From contig NZ_BBXG01000001.1 in assembly GCF_001570605.1 (NCBI RefSeq), positions 496,001 to 560,000 on the forward strand: DNA of 64,000 nt. The letters run 5' to 3'. Position 1 is the stretch's first letter; each line of letters starts with the position of its first letter. The notes under the pieces are model-generated. The model searched no databases and was not told the origin of the DNA. It saw only the letters and a program-made list of their open reading frames with translations. Both the position numbers and the translations under genes were made by a program. This DNA is from Herbidospora cretacea (GTDB lineage Bacteria; Actinomycetota; Actinomycetes; Streptosporangiales; Streptosporangiaceae). Positions 33,125 through 43,824 of this stretch are shown here, in pieces.

Positions 33125-34921
33125 CTAGGCTCCGGCCCATTCTGCCGGACCCGCGTCCCCGCCGAGCCTGGTCGGCCACAGCCGGGTGGTGCAGTCGTCG
33201 GACGTCGTGGCCAGCAGATGGCCGTCCGGATGGAAGGCGGCGCCGTTGACGGCGGAGGTGTGGCCGGTGAGGCGGTGCAGTTCCGCGCCGCTGGTCGTGT
33301 CCCAGATCTTGACCGTACGATCACCGCCCCCTGTCGCCAGCATCCCGCCGGTGGCGTCGAACGCGACCGCCCGCACCTCTGCGGTGTGGCCGGTCAGGTC
33401 GCGGGCCGCGCCGGTCCGCCGGTTCTCCAGCCTGACCGCGCCTCCCGGCAGGGCCGTCGCCACGAGGTGGCCGCGGGCCGCCATGGCGTCGACGACGAGG
33501 TCCTCGCCGGCGAAGACCGCGAAGACGCCCGGCCGTTCGCCGAGCGGGCGGCCCGAGACGGTGTCCCACAGGCGGACCGTGCCGTCTTCGCCCGCTGCGG
33601 CGATCGTGTCGCCCGAGGGGTGGAAGGCGATCGAGGTGATCGGCGCGAGGTGCCCGGCCAGCGGTTCGCCGAAGAACCGCCGCGTCTCCGGGTCCCACAA
33701 CCGGACGGTGTGGTCGGCGCACGAGGCGGCCAGCAGGTGGCCGCCGGGGTGGAAGGCGACGACCGGGCCGCCGGGCAGCGGGTCGCCGATCTGGTCGCGG
33801 GTCACCGGGTCCCACAGCCGCACCGCCTTGTCGGCGGTGGCGAGCAGGTGGCCGCGCGGGTGGAAGGCCACCCCGTGGACGGGCGCGTCGTGCCCGGTCA
33901 GCCGTCGGGCGACCACCGCCGAGGTCATCCGGTTCTCGAGTTCCTCGACCCGGGCGGTGAGGCGGCGGACCAGGTCGTCGCGCTCCTCCAGCCGGCGGTT
34001 GAGGTCGTCGCGGACCCGCCGGGCCACGGCGTGGGTGTGCTGGAGGGTGACCAGCGAGCGGCGCAGCCGGGCGACGCGGTCGGGGGCCTCGGCCTCGGGG
34101 AGGCCGCCGACCCGCCACCGCAGGACGGAGCCGCCGTCGTCGACGCCCACCAGGAGCGAGGGGCTCAGGGCCACCGCCTGGACCACCCCCGGATGGCCGG
34201 TCAGCCGGGCGAGGGGGGCGGCGCTCAGGTCGTACAGGGAGATGGAGTCGTCCCAGTTGACCGAGGCCAGCACGTCGCCGCACCCGGCCAGCCCGGACAC
34301 GGGTTCCGGGATGATCACCTGGCCGTCGACCCGGGCGAGGCGGTCGGCGCCGACGACCACGAGCTGCCCGGCGAGGAAGGCGACGCCCTCGCCGGGGAGG
34401 GGGTCGCCGAGCGGCTGGGCGGTGCCGGTGTCCCAGAGGCGGACCGTGCCGTCCTGGGCGGCGCTGGCCAGCAGGTGCCCGGCGGGGTGGAAGGCGATCT
34501 CGGTCACCCGGCCGGTGTGCCCGGTCAGCGGGTCGCCGACCGGCATCCGGGTCACCGGGTCCCACAGGCGGATCGAGTGGTCCCAGCCCGCGCTGGCCAG
34601 CAGGTGGCCGTCGGGGTGGAAGGCGACCGCGGTGACCACGTCGTCGTGGCCCTTGAGCGGTTCGCCCACCGGCCGGCCGTCGAGGTCCCACAGGCGGACG
34701 GTGCCGTCTTCACCCCCCGCCGCCAGCAGGTGGCCGTCGGGGTGGAAGGCCAGGGTCATCGTGTACGGGGACCCGCTCATCTCCACGCCGGTGGAGTAGC
34801 GGACGAGCCCGGAGTCGTCGGAGGTGGCGATCAGATCGCCGCCGGGATGGATGGCCACCCCGGCGACGGGGGCGGAATGGCCGGTCAGCGGTTCGCCGAA
34901 GGGCGTGACGGTTACGCGCAT
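33125..34921 (-). CDS. WD40-repeat protein with two beta-propellers joined by a coiled coil
   Basis: A 598-aa repeat protein. About seven WD-like blades (GHDDVVTAVAFHPDGHLLAS, IRLWDPVTRMPVGDPL type) form a first propeller (1-280). A charged heptad segment follows (RVARLRRSLVTLQHTHAVAR, LNRRLEERDDLVRRLTARVE, ELENRM), then about seven more blades to the end. No kinase, caspase, helix-turn-helix or STAND domain is attached; such propellers usually hang on NB-ARC or kinase proteins. ATG 34921 lies 29 nt after the oxidoreductase stop, so the genes may be co-transcribed; no Shine-Dalgarno is visible and the start is uncertain. It may be a scaffold. Confidence 0.82.
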   Translation of the reverse strand: MRVTVTPFGEPLTGHSAPVAGVAIHPGGDLIATSDDSGLVRYSTGVEMSGSPYTMTLAFHPDGHLLAAGGEDGTVRLWDLDGRPVGEPLKGHDDVVTAVAFHPDGHLLASAGWDHSIRLWDPVTRMPVGDPLTGHTGRVTEIAFHPAGHLLASAAQDGTVRLWDTGTAQPLGDPLPGEGVAFLAGQLVVVGADRLARVDGQVIIPEPVSGLAGCGDVLASVNWDDSISLYDLSAAPLARLTGHPGVVQAVALSPSLLVGVDDGGSVLRWRVGGLPEAEAPDRVARLRRSLVTLQHTHAVARRVRDDLNRRLEERDDLVRRLTARVEELENRMTSAVVARRLTGHDAPVHGVAFHPRGHLLATADKAVRLWDPVTRDQIGDPLPGGPVVAFHPGGHLLAASCADHTVRLWDPETRRFFGEPLAGHLAPITSIAFHPSGDTIAAAGEDGTVRLWDTVSGRPLGERPGVFAVFAGEDLVVDAMAARGHLVATALPGGAVRLENRRTGAARDLTGHTAEVRAVAFDATGGMLATGGGDRTVKIWDTTSGAELHRLTGHTSAVNGAAFHPDGHLLATTSDDCTTRLWPTRLGGDAGPAEWAGA

Positions 34922-34950
34922 ATGACCGGCAGCATTCCAGATTGTCAGGA

Positions 34951-35877
34951 TTACGGCAGGAGAACGAGCCGTCCGCGCAGTCCGCCTTCGGCCATCCGCG
35001 TGTGCGCGGCGGCCGCCTCGGTGAGCGGATAGGTCGCCGCCACGGGGACCTTGACCTTGCCCGCGTCCACCAGCTCCACCAGCGCGTCGAGCTGCTCGCG
35101 CGCCGAGTGGGCCCACATGACCTGCGACTCGATGCCCCTGCCGTCCTCGGGGCCTCCGTCGACGACCACCGCGATGAACTTCCCGCCGTCGCGCACGGCG
35201 TCGTGGGCGGGCTGCACCAGCCGCGCGGGGTCGACGGCCGCGTCCACGCCCTCGGGCAGCAGTTCGCGGACCAGTTCGATGTCGTCGACGAAGTAGTGGG
35301 CGCCGAGCTCGCGGACGTAGGCCTCGTCGCCGGACCGGGCCAGGGCGACGACGGTGAGACCGCGCAGCGTGGCGAGCTGCACCAGCATGGCGCCGACGCC
35401 TCCGGCGGCCCCGGTGACCAGCAGCGTCGAGCCCTCGGGCAGGCCGAGGAGGTCGAGGCACTGCCACGCGGTCAGGCCCGGCAGGGGCAGAGCGGCCGCC
35501 CGCTCGGCGGGCCACTCGGCGGGGACGGGCGCGAGCTCGTCGACGGCGATGACCGCCTGGTCGGCGTAGGGGCCGAAGTCGCGGTTGAAGCCGCCCCACG
35601 TGGAGGCGGCCAGGACGCGGTCGCCGACCTCGACGCCGGTGACGTCCTCGCCGAGGGCGTCCACGACCCCGGCGACGTCGCAGCCCATGCCGGTCTGCTC
35701 GCGCGCGGGGGCGCCGTGCATCAGCAGGCCGCCGCCGCGGATGAACAGGTCGACGGGGTTGACCGCCGCCGCCTCGACCGTGATGCGGACCTGGCCCGGT
35801 CCCGGCTCGGGGGCCGGAACCTCCACGGTCAGCAGGGCCTCCGGGCCCCCGTACGTCCTGACGACCACCGCGCGCAT
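34951..35877 (-). CDS. NADPH:quinone-reductase-like oxidoreductase (MDR superfamily, zinc-free)
   Basis: A 308-aa enzyme. MRAVVVRTYGGPEALLTVEV and GQVRITVEAAAVNPVDLFIR open the GroES-like domain; LLVTGAAGGVGAMLVQLATL is the NADPH Rossmann motif; LTEAAAAHTRMAEGGLRGRL closes the protein. The catalytic zinc ligands of alcohol dehydrogenases are missing, as in quinone oxidoreductases. ATG 35877 with GGAGGAG 5-6 nt upstream is clear. It precedes the WD40 gene on the same strand. Confidence 0.92.
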   Translation of the reverse strand: MRAVVVRTYGGPEALLTVEVPAPEPGPGQVRITVEAAAVNPVDLFIRGGGLLMHGAPAREQTGMGCDVAGVVDALGEDVTGVEVGDRVLAASTWGGFNRDFGPYADQAVIAVDELAPVPAEWPAERAAALPLPGLTAWQCLDLLGLPEGSTLLVTGAAGGVGAMLVQLATLRGLTVVALARSGDEAYVRELGAHYFVDDIELVRELLPEGVDAAVDPARLVQPAHDAVRDGGKFIAVVVDGGPEDGRGIESQVMWAHSAREQLDALVELVDAGKVKVPVAATYPLTEAAAAHTRMAEGGLRGRLVLLP

Positions 35878-35947
35878 CGGTTCTCCTCCAGTGAGTCCGG
35901 GGGTCCCTGAGGCGATGATCGTAGTAGATATTTCAACCAATAGATCG

Positions 35948-35981
35948 AAAAAGGGACCCCGGACATAATGTCCGGGATCCC
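35948..35981 (-). terminator. Intrinsic terminator of the chitinase gene
   Basis: On the minus strand a 14-bp stem (35968-35981 with 35953-35966, one mismatch) with a minimal loop is followed by TTTTT (35948-35952). It lies 15 nt past the chitinase stop. This is the only textbook U-tailed terminator I see in the window. Confidence 0.85.
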
Positions 35982-35995
35982 GTGATTTCACGTGA

Positions 35996-38251
<2,256 letters not shown>

Positions 38252-38321
38252 CGTGCTACTCCACGTCCGGGGGGAAGGGGATGCGGCGGGGACGCGCCGG
38301 GAACAGGGGGTTCCCGTCCAA

Positions 38322-38348
38322 CTAATAGGAAGCTTTCCTTTTAATTAG
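38322..38348. promoter_or_regulatory. AT-rich dyad upstream of the chitinase gene
   Basis: CTAAT (38322-38326) and ATTAG (38344-38348) flank GGAAGCTTTCC (38328-38338), whose GGAA/TTCC arms surround AGCT imperfectly. It is a rare AT-rich stretch 71 nt upstream of the chitinase ATG and between two same-strand genes, so probably promoter/operator DNA. Confidence 0.4.
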
Positions 38349-38377
38349 AGTGAACGTAACCCGCGTCACACCCCCCG

Positions 38378-38950
38378 TCAATGGGCGGAGAGCGATCGCC
38401 AGATCGGGCCGGGGAGCAGCGCGGCCGCCTCGTCCAGGTCGAGGCCGGGAGCCCCGGCGAACACGCGCCGGGAGGTCTCCGCGAGCGGCCCGACGAGCAG
38501 CATCTCGATCAGCGCCGGCGGCAGGTCGGCGACCGTCCCGGCCGCGACGTGCGGGGCGAGCCAGGCCGTCAGGCGCTCCATGCGCGGGGCCTTCCCGGCC
38601 GCGATCGCGGCGGCGTGCGGCTCGATGAGCGGGGCGGCGTGGATGAACCGGGCCCGCGCGCTCTCGTCGCGGGCGAAGGCGAGGTAGGCGCGCACGATCG
38701 CGTGCACCCCCTCCTCCGCCGTGGAGGTCCGCTCCACCGCCGCGACGAGGCCGGTGAGCAGGTCGTCCATGCACTCGGAGTAGAGCGCGGCGGCGAGCCC
38801 GTCGAAGCTGCCGAAGTGGTGGTAGAGGCTGCCCACGCTGACGCCGCTGCGCGAGGTCACCGCGCGCAGCGTGAAGTCGTCGTCGGTGAACGCCTGGAGC
38901 GCGGTGTCGAGCAGCCTGCGGATCGTGGCCTCGCTGCGGGCCTGCCTCAC
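38378..38950 (-). CDS. TetR-family transcriptional regulator
   Basis: A 190-aa repressor. The N-terminal helix-turn-helix is good (TIRRLLDTALQAFTDDDFTL, RAVTSRSGVSVGSLYHHFGS) and the C-terminal helical domain follows. GTG 38948-38950 shares bases with the SDR stop TGA (GTGA overlap), so it is the second gene of an SDR-TetR operon. The perfect dyad at 39750-39768 in front of the operon is its likely operator, giving autoregulation. Confidence 0.9.
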   Translation of the reverse strand: MRQARSEATIRRLLDTALQAFTDDDFTLRAVTSRSGVSVGSLYHHFGSFDGLAAALYSECMDDLLTGLVAAVERTSTAEEGVHAIVRAYLAFARDESARARFIHAAPLIEPHAAAIAAGKAPRMERLTAWLAPHVAAGTVADLPPALIEMLLVGPLAETSRRVFAGAPGLDLDEAAALLPGPIWRSLSAH

Positions 38951-39723
38951 GCGATCCCCGACAGCTTCTCCGCCTGCTCCCAGAGCTGCGCGCCCAGCTC
39001 GTGGTCGACGCTCATCGGGATCTCCGTCAGCTCGTCGTAGTAGCGGCCGGTCGTCTGGGCCGTGGTCAGCGCGACCACGGGAGCGGCGCCCTGGGCGGGG
39101 GTCTTCCAGAACCGCTTGGCCGCTTTGAGGAGCAGCCCGACCGGGCCCTTCCGGTCGCCCAGGCCGGTGTTGATCACCCCGGGGTGCACGGCGTCGATCG
39201 TCAGCCCCCGGGCCCGCCAGCGCTCGGCGAAGATCGGCAGCACCGCCACGTTGCAGAGCTTGGTGTCGGCGTAGGTGCGCAGCGGGTGGAAGTCGAGGCC
39301 GTAGGGGGTCCGGCCGGGGTCGGCCCTGCCCTTCACGTAGAGGCCCGCGCTGACCTGCACGACCCGCCTGAGGCGGCCTTCGAGCAGCCGGTTCAGGGTG
39401 AACGGGGCCAGGTGGTTGACCGCGAACGCCTCCTCCAGGCCGTCGGCGGTGAGGACGCGCCTCGACGGCCACAGGCCCGCGTTGTGGACCAGCACGTCGA
39501 TCTCCGGGCAGGCCGCCCCGAGCCGGTCGGCCAGCTCCCGCGTCCCGGCCACGGTCGACAGGTCGCCCTGGACCAGGACGGCCTCGCCGGGCAGCGACCG
39601 CACCGCCTGCTCACCTTTGACCGCGTCGCGCGCGACGACGACCACCCGGTGTCCCTGCCGCGCGAGCTCGGCGCAGACGGCGAGCCCGATGCCCCGGTTG
39701 CCTCCGGTGACCACCACGTTCAT
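38947..39723 (-). CDS. Short-chain dehydrogenase/reductase (retinol/protochlorophyllide-reductase-like)
   Basis: A 258-aa SDR. NVVVTGGNRGIGLAVCAELA binds the cofactor; VARD after the second strand suggests NADP; VLVHNAGLWP, VVQVSAGLYV and the catalytic TYADTKLCNVAVLP (Tyr-x3-Lys) follow. The pattern resembles the WW-oxidoreductase/light-dependent protochlorophyllide reductase branch. ATG 39723 follows TATGCT by 6 nt, so it is leaderless. It is co-transcribed with its likely TetR regulator. Substrate unknown. Confidence 0.92.
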   Translation of the reverse strand: MNVVVTGGNRGIGLAVCAELARQGHRVVVVARDAVKGEQAVRSLPGEAVLVQGDLSTVAGTRELADRLGAACPEIDVLVHNAGLWPSRRVLTADGLEEAFAVNHLAPFTLNRLLEGRLRRVVQVSAGLYVKGRADPGRTPYGLDFHPLRTYADTKLCNVAVLPIFAERWRARGLTIDAVHPGVINTGLGDRKGPVGLLLKAAKRFWKTPAQGAAPVVALTTAQTTGRYYDELTEIPMSVDHELGAQLWEQAEKLSGIA

Positions 39724-39729
39724 GGGCGG

Positions 39730-39759
39730 AGCATAAATTAGAGCGATTCTTTAGAGCAA
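39730..39759 (-). promoter_or_regulatory. Leaderless promoter of the SDR-TetR operon
   Basis: On the minus strand TTGCTC (39754-39759), 18 nt, then TATGCT (39730-39735), ending 6 nt before ATG 39723. The operator 39750-39768 overlaps the -35. Confidence 0.55.
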
Positions 39760-39768
39760 ATCTCTAAA
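39750..39768. promoter_or_regulatory. TetR-type operator, perfect 7-bp dyad
   Basis: TTTAGAG, CAAAT, CTCTAAA is a perfect inverted repeat (19 bp). A further half-site TTAGAGC lies at 39738-39744. It overlaps both the SDR promoter and the last codons and stop of the RecQ-family gene. Confidence 0.7.
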
Positions 39769-41371
39769 CCCGGGTGAGGATCCCGTCGACCGCCGCCAGG
39801 GCCAGCGTCTTGTAGCCGACGCTGTCGAACAGCACGGTGACGCGGTCGGGGTCGGCGCTCATCACGGTCCCCTCACCCCAGGCGCTGTGCTCGACCTTCG
39901 ACTGGACGGGGAACGGGCCGTCGTCCTCCTTCGGCGGCGGCGCGGCCTGCGCGGCCTCGTCGCGACAGGTGTCGCAGGTGCCGCACGCCTGGCCGTAGGG
40001 CTGGCCGAAGTACTCCAGGAGGAAGCGCCGGCGGCAGCCGGTCGTCTCGGCGTAGCCGCGCATCATGTCGAGGCGCGACTCGTCGACGCGGTGGCGCACC
40101 TCGTCGAGTTCGACGGCCTTCTCGACCGCCTTCTCCGCGGTCAGCCTCTTGCGGGTCCAGCGCAGCTCGCCGGGGGTCAGCGCGCCCGCGCGCTCCAGCA
40201 GGTTGGCCAGGGAGGTGAGCTTCGTGGTGGCGATGCCCAGCAGCTCGCGCAGCTCTCCGGCGGGCACCGTGCCGCCGTGCTCGCGGACCAGCACCGCGAT
40301 GCGCAGCAGCAGCTCCGGGTCGGCCCGGCCGCCCGCCTGGAACCGCCGCAGGCCCAGGTCCTCGGGGCGGTAGAAGAGGATCGCCTCGGCGGGCTCGCCG
40401 TCGCGGCCGGCCCGGCCGATCTCCTGGTAGTAGGAGTCGGGCGACTCCGGCGGGCTGGCGTGCAGCACCCGCCGCACGTCGGGGCGGTCGATGCCCATGC
40501 CGAACGCCGAGGTGGCGACCACGACGTCGAGCTCCCCGGCCGCGAACCTCTCGTGGGTGCGGTTGCGGTCGGCGGTCTTCATCCCGGCGTGGTAGGGCTC
40601 GGCGCGCTTGCCGGTCAGCAGGGCGCAGTACTCCTCGGTGTCCTTGCGGGTCGGCACGTAGATCAGCGTCAGGCCCTCGCTCCGCTGGGCGTACTCCACC
40701 AGCGCCTTGCGGCGGTCGTCGTCGCTGGTGAACCGGCGCGCCGACAGGGTGATGTTCGGCCGGTCGAAGCCGCGCACGATCTCCACCGGGTCGCGCAGCC
40801 CGAGCGACCGCACGATCTCGGCCCGCACGTTGGGCGCGGCCGTCGCGGTCAGCGCCACCACCGGCGGATGGCCCAGCTTCTCGATCACCTGGCCGAGCCG
40901 CAGGTAGTCGGGGCGGAAGTCGTGCCCCCACGCCGACACGCAGTGGGCCTCGTCGATCGCGATCAGCGACGGCCGGGCCGCCGCCAGGCGCTCCACCACC
41001 TCGGGCTTGGCCAGCTGCTCCGGCGACAGGAACACGAACTCGGCCGTCCCGGCGGTGACCTGGTCGAGGCCCTTGTCGACCGACTGCGTCGAGTTGACCG
41101 CCACCGCGCCGGTGCCCGCCTTCAGCAGGCTCATCACCTGGTCGCGCTGCAACGCGATCAGCGGCGACACCACGATCGTCGGGCCGTCGATCAGCAGCGC
41201 GGGCACCTGGTAGACGGCCGACTTGCCGCCCCCGGTCGGCATCACCAGCAGCACGTCGCGCCCGGCCACCAGATGCCGCATGGCCTCCTTCTGGCCGGGC
41301 CGCAGCCCCTGCCAGCCGAACACGCGCCGGGCCGTCGACCCGAGCCGGAACTTCGCGAGCGTCCTCTTCAT
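39764..41371 (-). CDS. RecQ-family ATP-dependent DNA helicase
   Basis: A 535-aa helicase. Motif 0 FGWQGLRPGQKEAM, Walker A VMPTGGGKSAVYQ, DEAH box IAIDEAHCVSAWGHDFRPDY (with the RecQ aromatic loop), VALTATAAPNV, FDRPNI, SAFGMGIDRPDVR and QEIGRAGRDGEPAEA are all present. The RecQ-Ct zinc site follows (GCRRRFLLEYFG then CGTCDTC). There is no HRDC domain; instead a short C-terminal domain (VEHSAWGEGTVMSADPDRVT) ends the protein, as in many actinobacterial short RecQs. ATG 41371 has GAGGG upstream. Confidence 0.94.
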   Translation of the reverse strand: MKRTLAKFRLGSTARRVFGWQGLRPGQKEAMRHLVAGRDVLLVMPTGGGKSAVYQVPALLIDGPTIVVSPLIALQRDQVMSLLKAGTGAVAVNSTQSVDKGLDQVTAGTAEFVFLSPEQLAKPEVVERLAAARPSLIAIDEAHCVSAWGHDFRPDYLRLGQVIEKLGHPPVVALTATAAPNVRAEIVRSLGLRDPVEIVRGFDRPNITLSARRFTSDDDRRKALVEYAQRSEGLTLIYVPTRKDTEEYCALLTGKRAEPYHAGMKTADRNRTHERFAAGELDVVVATSAFGMGIDRPDVRRVLHASPPESPDSYYQEIGRAGRDGEPAEAILFYRPEDLGLRRFQAGGRADPELLLRIAVLVREHGGTVPAGELRELLGIATTKLTSLANLLERAGALTPGELRWTRKRLTAEKAVEKAVELDEVRHRVDESRLDMMRGYAETTGCRRRFLLEYFGQPYGQACGTCDTCRDEAAQAAPPPKEDDGPFPVQSKVEHSAWGEGTVMSADPDRVTVLFDSVGYKTLALAAVDGILTRV

Positions 41372-41401
41372 GGCCGCCCTCTATGCCCGGGCGCGGGCGG
41401 T

Positions 41402-42919
41402 TCAGGCCGGTCGGAGCGGGGTTCGTTCGGTGACCAGCGCCAGATCGGTCTCGACGGCGTGCGCGGTGGCCTGGAGGTGGGCCAGCAGACCCGGCTTGAC
41501 CTGGCCGGTCATGGCCACGTTGACGGCCGCGACGACGTGGCCGTCCCGGTCGCGGATCGGCACGCCCAGCGCCCGGAGCCCCTCCTCGAGCTCGTCGACG
41601 ACGATCGCGTGGCCGTCGGCGCGGGCCTTGCGGATCAGCGCCCTGACCGCCCCGGGGTCGGTCACGGTGTGGCGGGTCAGCGGTCTCAGGTCGCCCAGGT
41701 CGGCGTCGTCGGCGAGCAGCACCCGGCCCATCGACGTGGCGTAGGCCGGGAAGCGGGTGCCGACCGTGACGTCCACGCTCATGATCTTGTACGCCGGCGC
41801 GCGCGCCACGTAGCGGATGTCGGTCCCGTCGAGGACCGCCACCGACGCCGACTCGCCCACCGCCTCGGCCAGCGCGGTCAGGTGGGGCGTGGCGATCTCC
41901 CCGAGGGTCAGCGACGACAGCCGGGCGAACCCCAGCTCCAGCACCTTCGGCCGGGCGACGAAGCGGTTGCCCGACCGGGCGGCGTAGCCGAGCGCCACCA
42001 GCGTCAGCAGCGCCCGGCGGGCGGTCGCCCGCGCCAGGCCGGTGGCCTCGGCGATCTCCGACAGTGTGCCGCCCAGCGCGGTGAGCACCGCCAGCCCCCG
42101 CGACAGCGACTGGACCGGGGTGTCGCCGGGGATCTCGATCGGCCGCGCGGGCGACGGCTTGTGGGCGGCAAGCAGGTGCTCCATCCGGGCCGTGTCGAGC
42201 CGGGGGAGCGCCAGGCCGGCCAGCGACTCGACGGTGTGGCGGCTGGTGTGGGAGACCACGCTGACCGCGCAGACCACCCGGCCCTGGCAGCGCACCGGCA
42301 CCGCGACCGCGATCAGGCCCGGCTCGATGAGCTGGTCGTCGAGGGCGTGGCCCCGGCGCAGGGACGCCACGGCCCGGTCGCGGAAGTCCTGCTCGGCCGC
42401 GACGTCCGGGGTCACCACGGTCTCGTGGCAGCCCGTCCGCCAGCGCGCCCACCTCGCCTCGGTCCACTCGGCGGCCAGCAGCGCGCCCGCCGCGCAGCGC
42501 TCGGCCGGGAGAAGGTCGCCCACCCGGAACGTCAGCGAGCGGCTGCGGCGGCGGGGGAGCTGGGTGACGAACCGGACCGCCGTGCCGTCGGCCACGGCCA
42601 GCGAGACCGACTCGTCGAGGTCCTCCGCCAGCCGCCGCGCCTCCGGGCCCAGCGCGTCGGGGACGCCGCTGCCCGACAGATAGGTGTTCCCGATGGCCAG
42701 GACGCGGGGCGTCAGCCGTACCGACCGATCGGGCCCCGGCGAACGGGCGAAGCCCATCGCGACCAGGGTCGCCAGCACCCGGTCGACGGTCGAGCGGGCG
42801 AGCCCCGTGGCGCGCGTCAGGTCGCTCGGGCGGCACGGCTCACCCGCCGCCATCGCCTTCAGAACGGCGAGCCCGCGCTCCAGCGGGCCCACCGTCGCGT
42901 CGACGGGGTCGTCGGTCAT
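41402..42919 (-). CDS. Tandem-fused IclR-family regulator, probable regulator of the pca operon
   Basis: A 505-aa protein made of two complete IclR units. Unit 1 (1-250): helix-turn-helix ERGLAVLKAMAAGEPCRPSD with TGLARSTVDRVLATL and an effector domain (DESVSLAVADGTAVRFVTQL). Unit 2 (about 265-505): SRGLAVLTALGGTLSEIAEA with TGLARATARRALLTL and its own effector domain (GESASVAVLDGTDIRYVARA). Actinobacterial PcaR/PobR-like regulators of this kind control protocatechuate genes. It is divergent from pcaI with a three-half-site operator between (42966-42990). ATG 42919 is chosen by homology; the ribosome-binding site is weak. Confidence 0.9.
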   Translation of the reverse strand: MTDDPVDATVGPLERGLAVLKAMAAGEPCRPSDLTRATGLARSTVDRVLATLVAMGFARSPGPDRSVRLTPRVLAIGNTYLSGSGVPDALGPEARRLAEDLDESVSLAVADGTAVRFVTQLPRRRSRSLTFRVGDLLPAERCAAGALLAAEWTEARWARWRTGCHETVVTPDVAAEQDFRDRAVASLRRGHALDDQLIEPGLIAVAVPVRCQGRVVCAVSVVSHTSRHTVESLAGLALPRLDTARMEHLLAAHKPSPARPIEIPGDTPVQSLSRGLAVLTALGGTLSEIAEATGLARATARRALLTLVALGYAARSGNRFVARPKVLELGFARLSSLTLGEIATPHLTALAEAVGESASVAVLDGTDIRYVARAPAYKIMSVDVTVGTRFPAYATSMGRVLLADDADLGDLRPLTRHTVTDPGAVRALIRKARADGHAIVVDELEEGLRALGVPIRDRDGHVVAAVNVAMTGQVKPGLLAHLQATAHAVETDLALVTERTPLRPA

Positions 42920-42965
42920 TGACACACGTCCAAAGGGGGTAGCAGACTCCTGACCTATCGCAAAT

Positions 42966-42990
42966 GTGAACAATAGTTCACCAGGCGAAC
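42966..42990. promoter_or_regulatory. Three-half-site operator between the IclR and pcaI genes
   Basis: GTGAAC, AATA, GTTCAC (42966-42981) is a perfect palindrome. The right half also forms a second dyad with GCGAAC (GTTC 42976-42979 ... GAAC 42987-42990, inner CC/GG pairs). Three GAAC half-sites in this arrangement recall the three-repeat sites of PobR/PcaU-type IclR proteins. Confidence 0.65.
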
Positions 42991-43014
42991 AAATGCTATC
43001 TCAGCAGGGAGAAC

Positions 43015-43824
43015 ATGGCGGAGATCCGTAGCCTGCGGGACGCGGTGGCCGAGCTGGTGCACTCGGGCGACACCGTGGCGATGGAGGGGTTCACCCATCT
43101 CATCCCGTTCGCCGCCGCACACGAGGTGATCCGGCAGGGCGTGACCGACCTCACGCTCGTCCGGATGACCCCCGACGTCATCTACGACCAGCTCATCGGC
43201 ATGGGCGCGGCCCGCAAGCTGGTCTTCTCGTGGGGCGGCAACCCCGGCGTGGGCTCGCTGCACCGCTTCCGCGACGCGGTCGAGAACGGCTGGCCGCGCC
43301 CCCTCGAACTCGACGAGCACAGCCACGCGGGCATGGCCAACCGCTACGTCGCCGGGGCGTCCCGGCTGCCGTTCGCGGTGCTGCGCGGCTACCGGGGGAG
43401 CGACCTGCCGTCGCGGTCGGAGACGATCTCGACCGTGGTGTGCCCGTTCACCGGCGAGGAGCTGGCGGCGGTGGCCGCGATCAACCCCGACGTGACCGTG
43501 ATCCACGCCCAGCGCGCCGACCGCGAGGGGAACGTGCAGCTCTGGGGCCTGGTCGGCGTCCAGAAGGAGGCCGCGCTCGCCGCCTCCCGCGTCCTGGTGA
43601 CGGTCGAGGAGATCGTGGACGACCTCACCCCCGCCCCCGGCGCGGTGGTGCTGCCGTCGTGGGCGGTCGACGCCGTCGCGGTGGCCCCCAACGGGGCCCA
43701 CCCCTCCTACGCGGCCGGGTACACCGTCCGCGACAACGACTTCTACCAGGCGTGGGACGCCATCTCCCGCGACCGGGACACGTTCCTGGGCTGGATGCGC
43801 GAGACCGTGTTGGCGGCGTCATGA
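43015..43824 (+). CDS. pcaI: 3-oxoadipate CoA-transferase subunit A
   Basis: A 269-aa CoA-transferase family I alpha subunit: IRSLRDAVAELVHSGDTVAM, EGFTHLIPFAAAHEV, FSWGGNPGVGSLHRFRDAVE, DVTVIHAQRADREGNVQLWG. With PcaJ it moves CoA from succinyl-CoA to beta-ketoadipate in the last-but-one step of the pathway. ATG 43015 has GGGAG 5 nt upstream. It is first in the pca operon and overlaps pcaJ by 4 nt. Substrate assignment rests on the operon context. Confidence 0.9.
   Translation: MAEIRSLRDAVAELVHSGDTVAMEGFTHLIPFAAAHEVIRQGVTDLTLVRMTPDVIYDQLIGMGAARKLVFSWGGNPGVGSLHRFRDAVENGWPRPLELDEHSHAGMANRYVAGASRLPFAVLRGYRGSDLPSRSETISTVVCPFTGEELAAVAAINPDVTVIHAQRADREGNVQLWGLVGVQKEAALAASRVLVTVEEIVDDLTPAPGAVVLPSWAVDAVAVAPNGAHPSYAAGYTVRDNDFYQAWDAISRDRDTFLGWMRETVLAAS

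Noticed and set aside
39887-42922. Very long plus-strand open frame opposite the RecQ-family and IclR genes
   Set aside because: It is a by-product of high third-position GC on the other strand; its composition (Arg/Gly/His/Val-rich, no domains) is unlike a protein, and both opposite genes have clear families.
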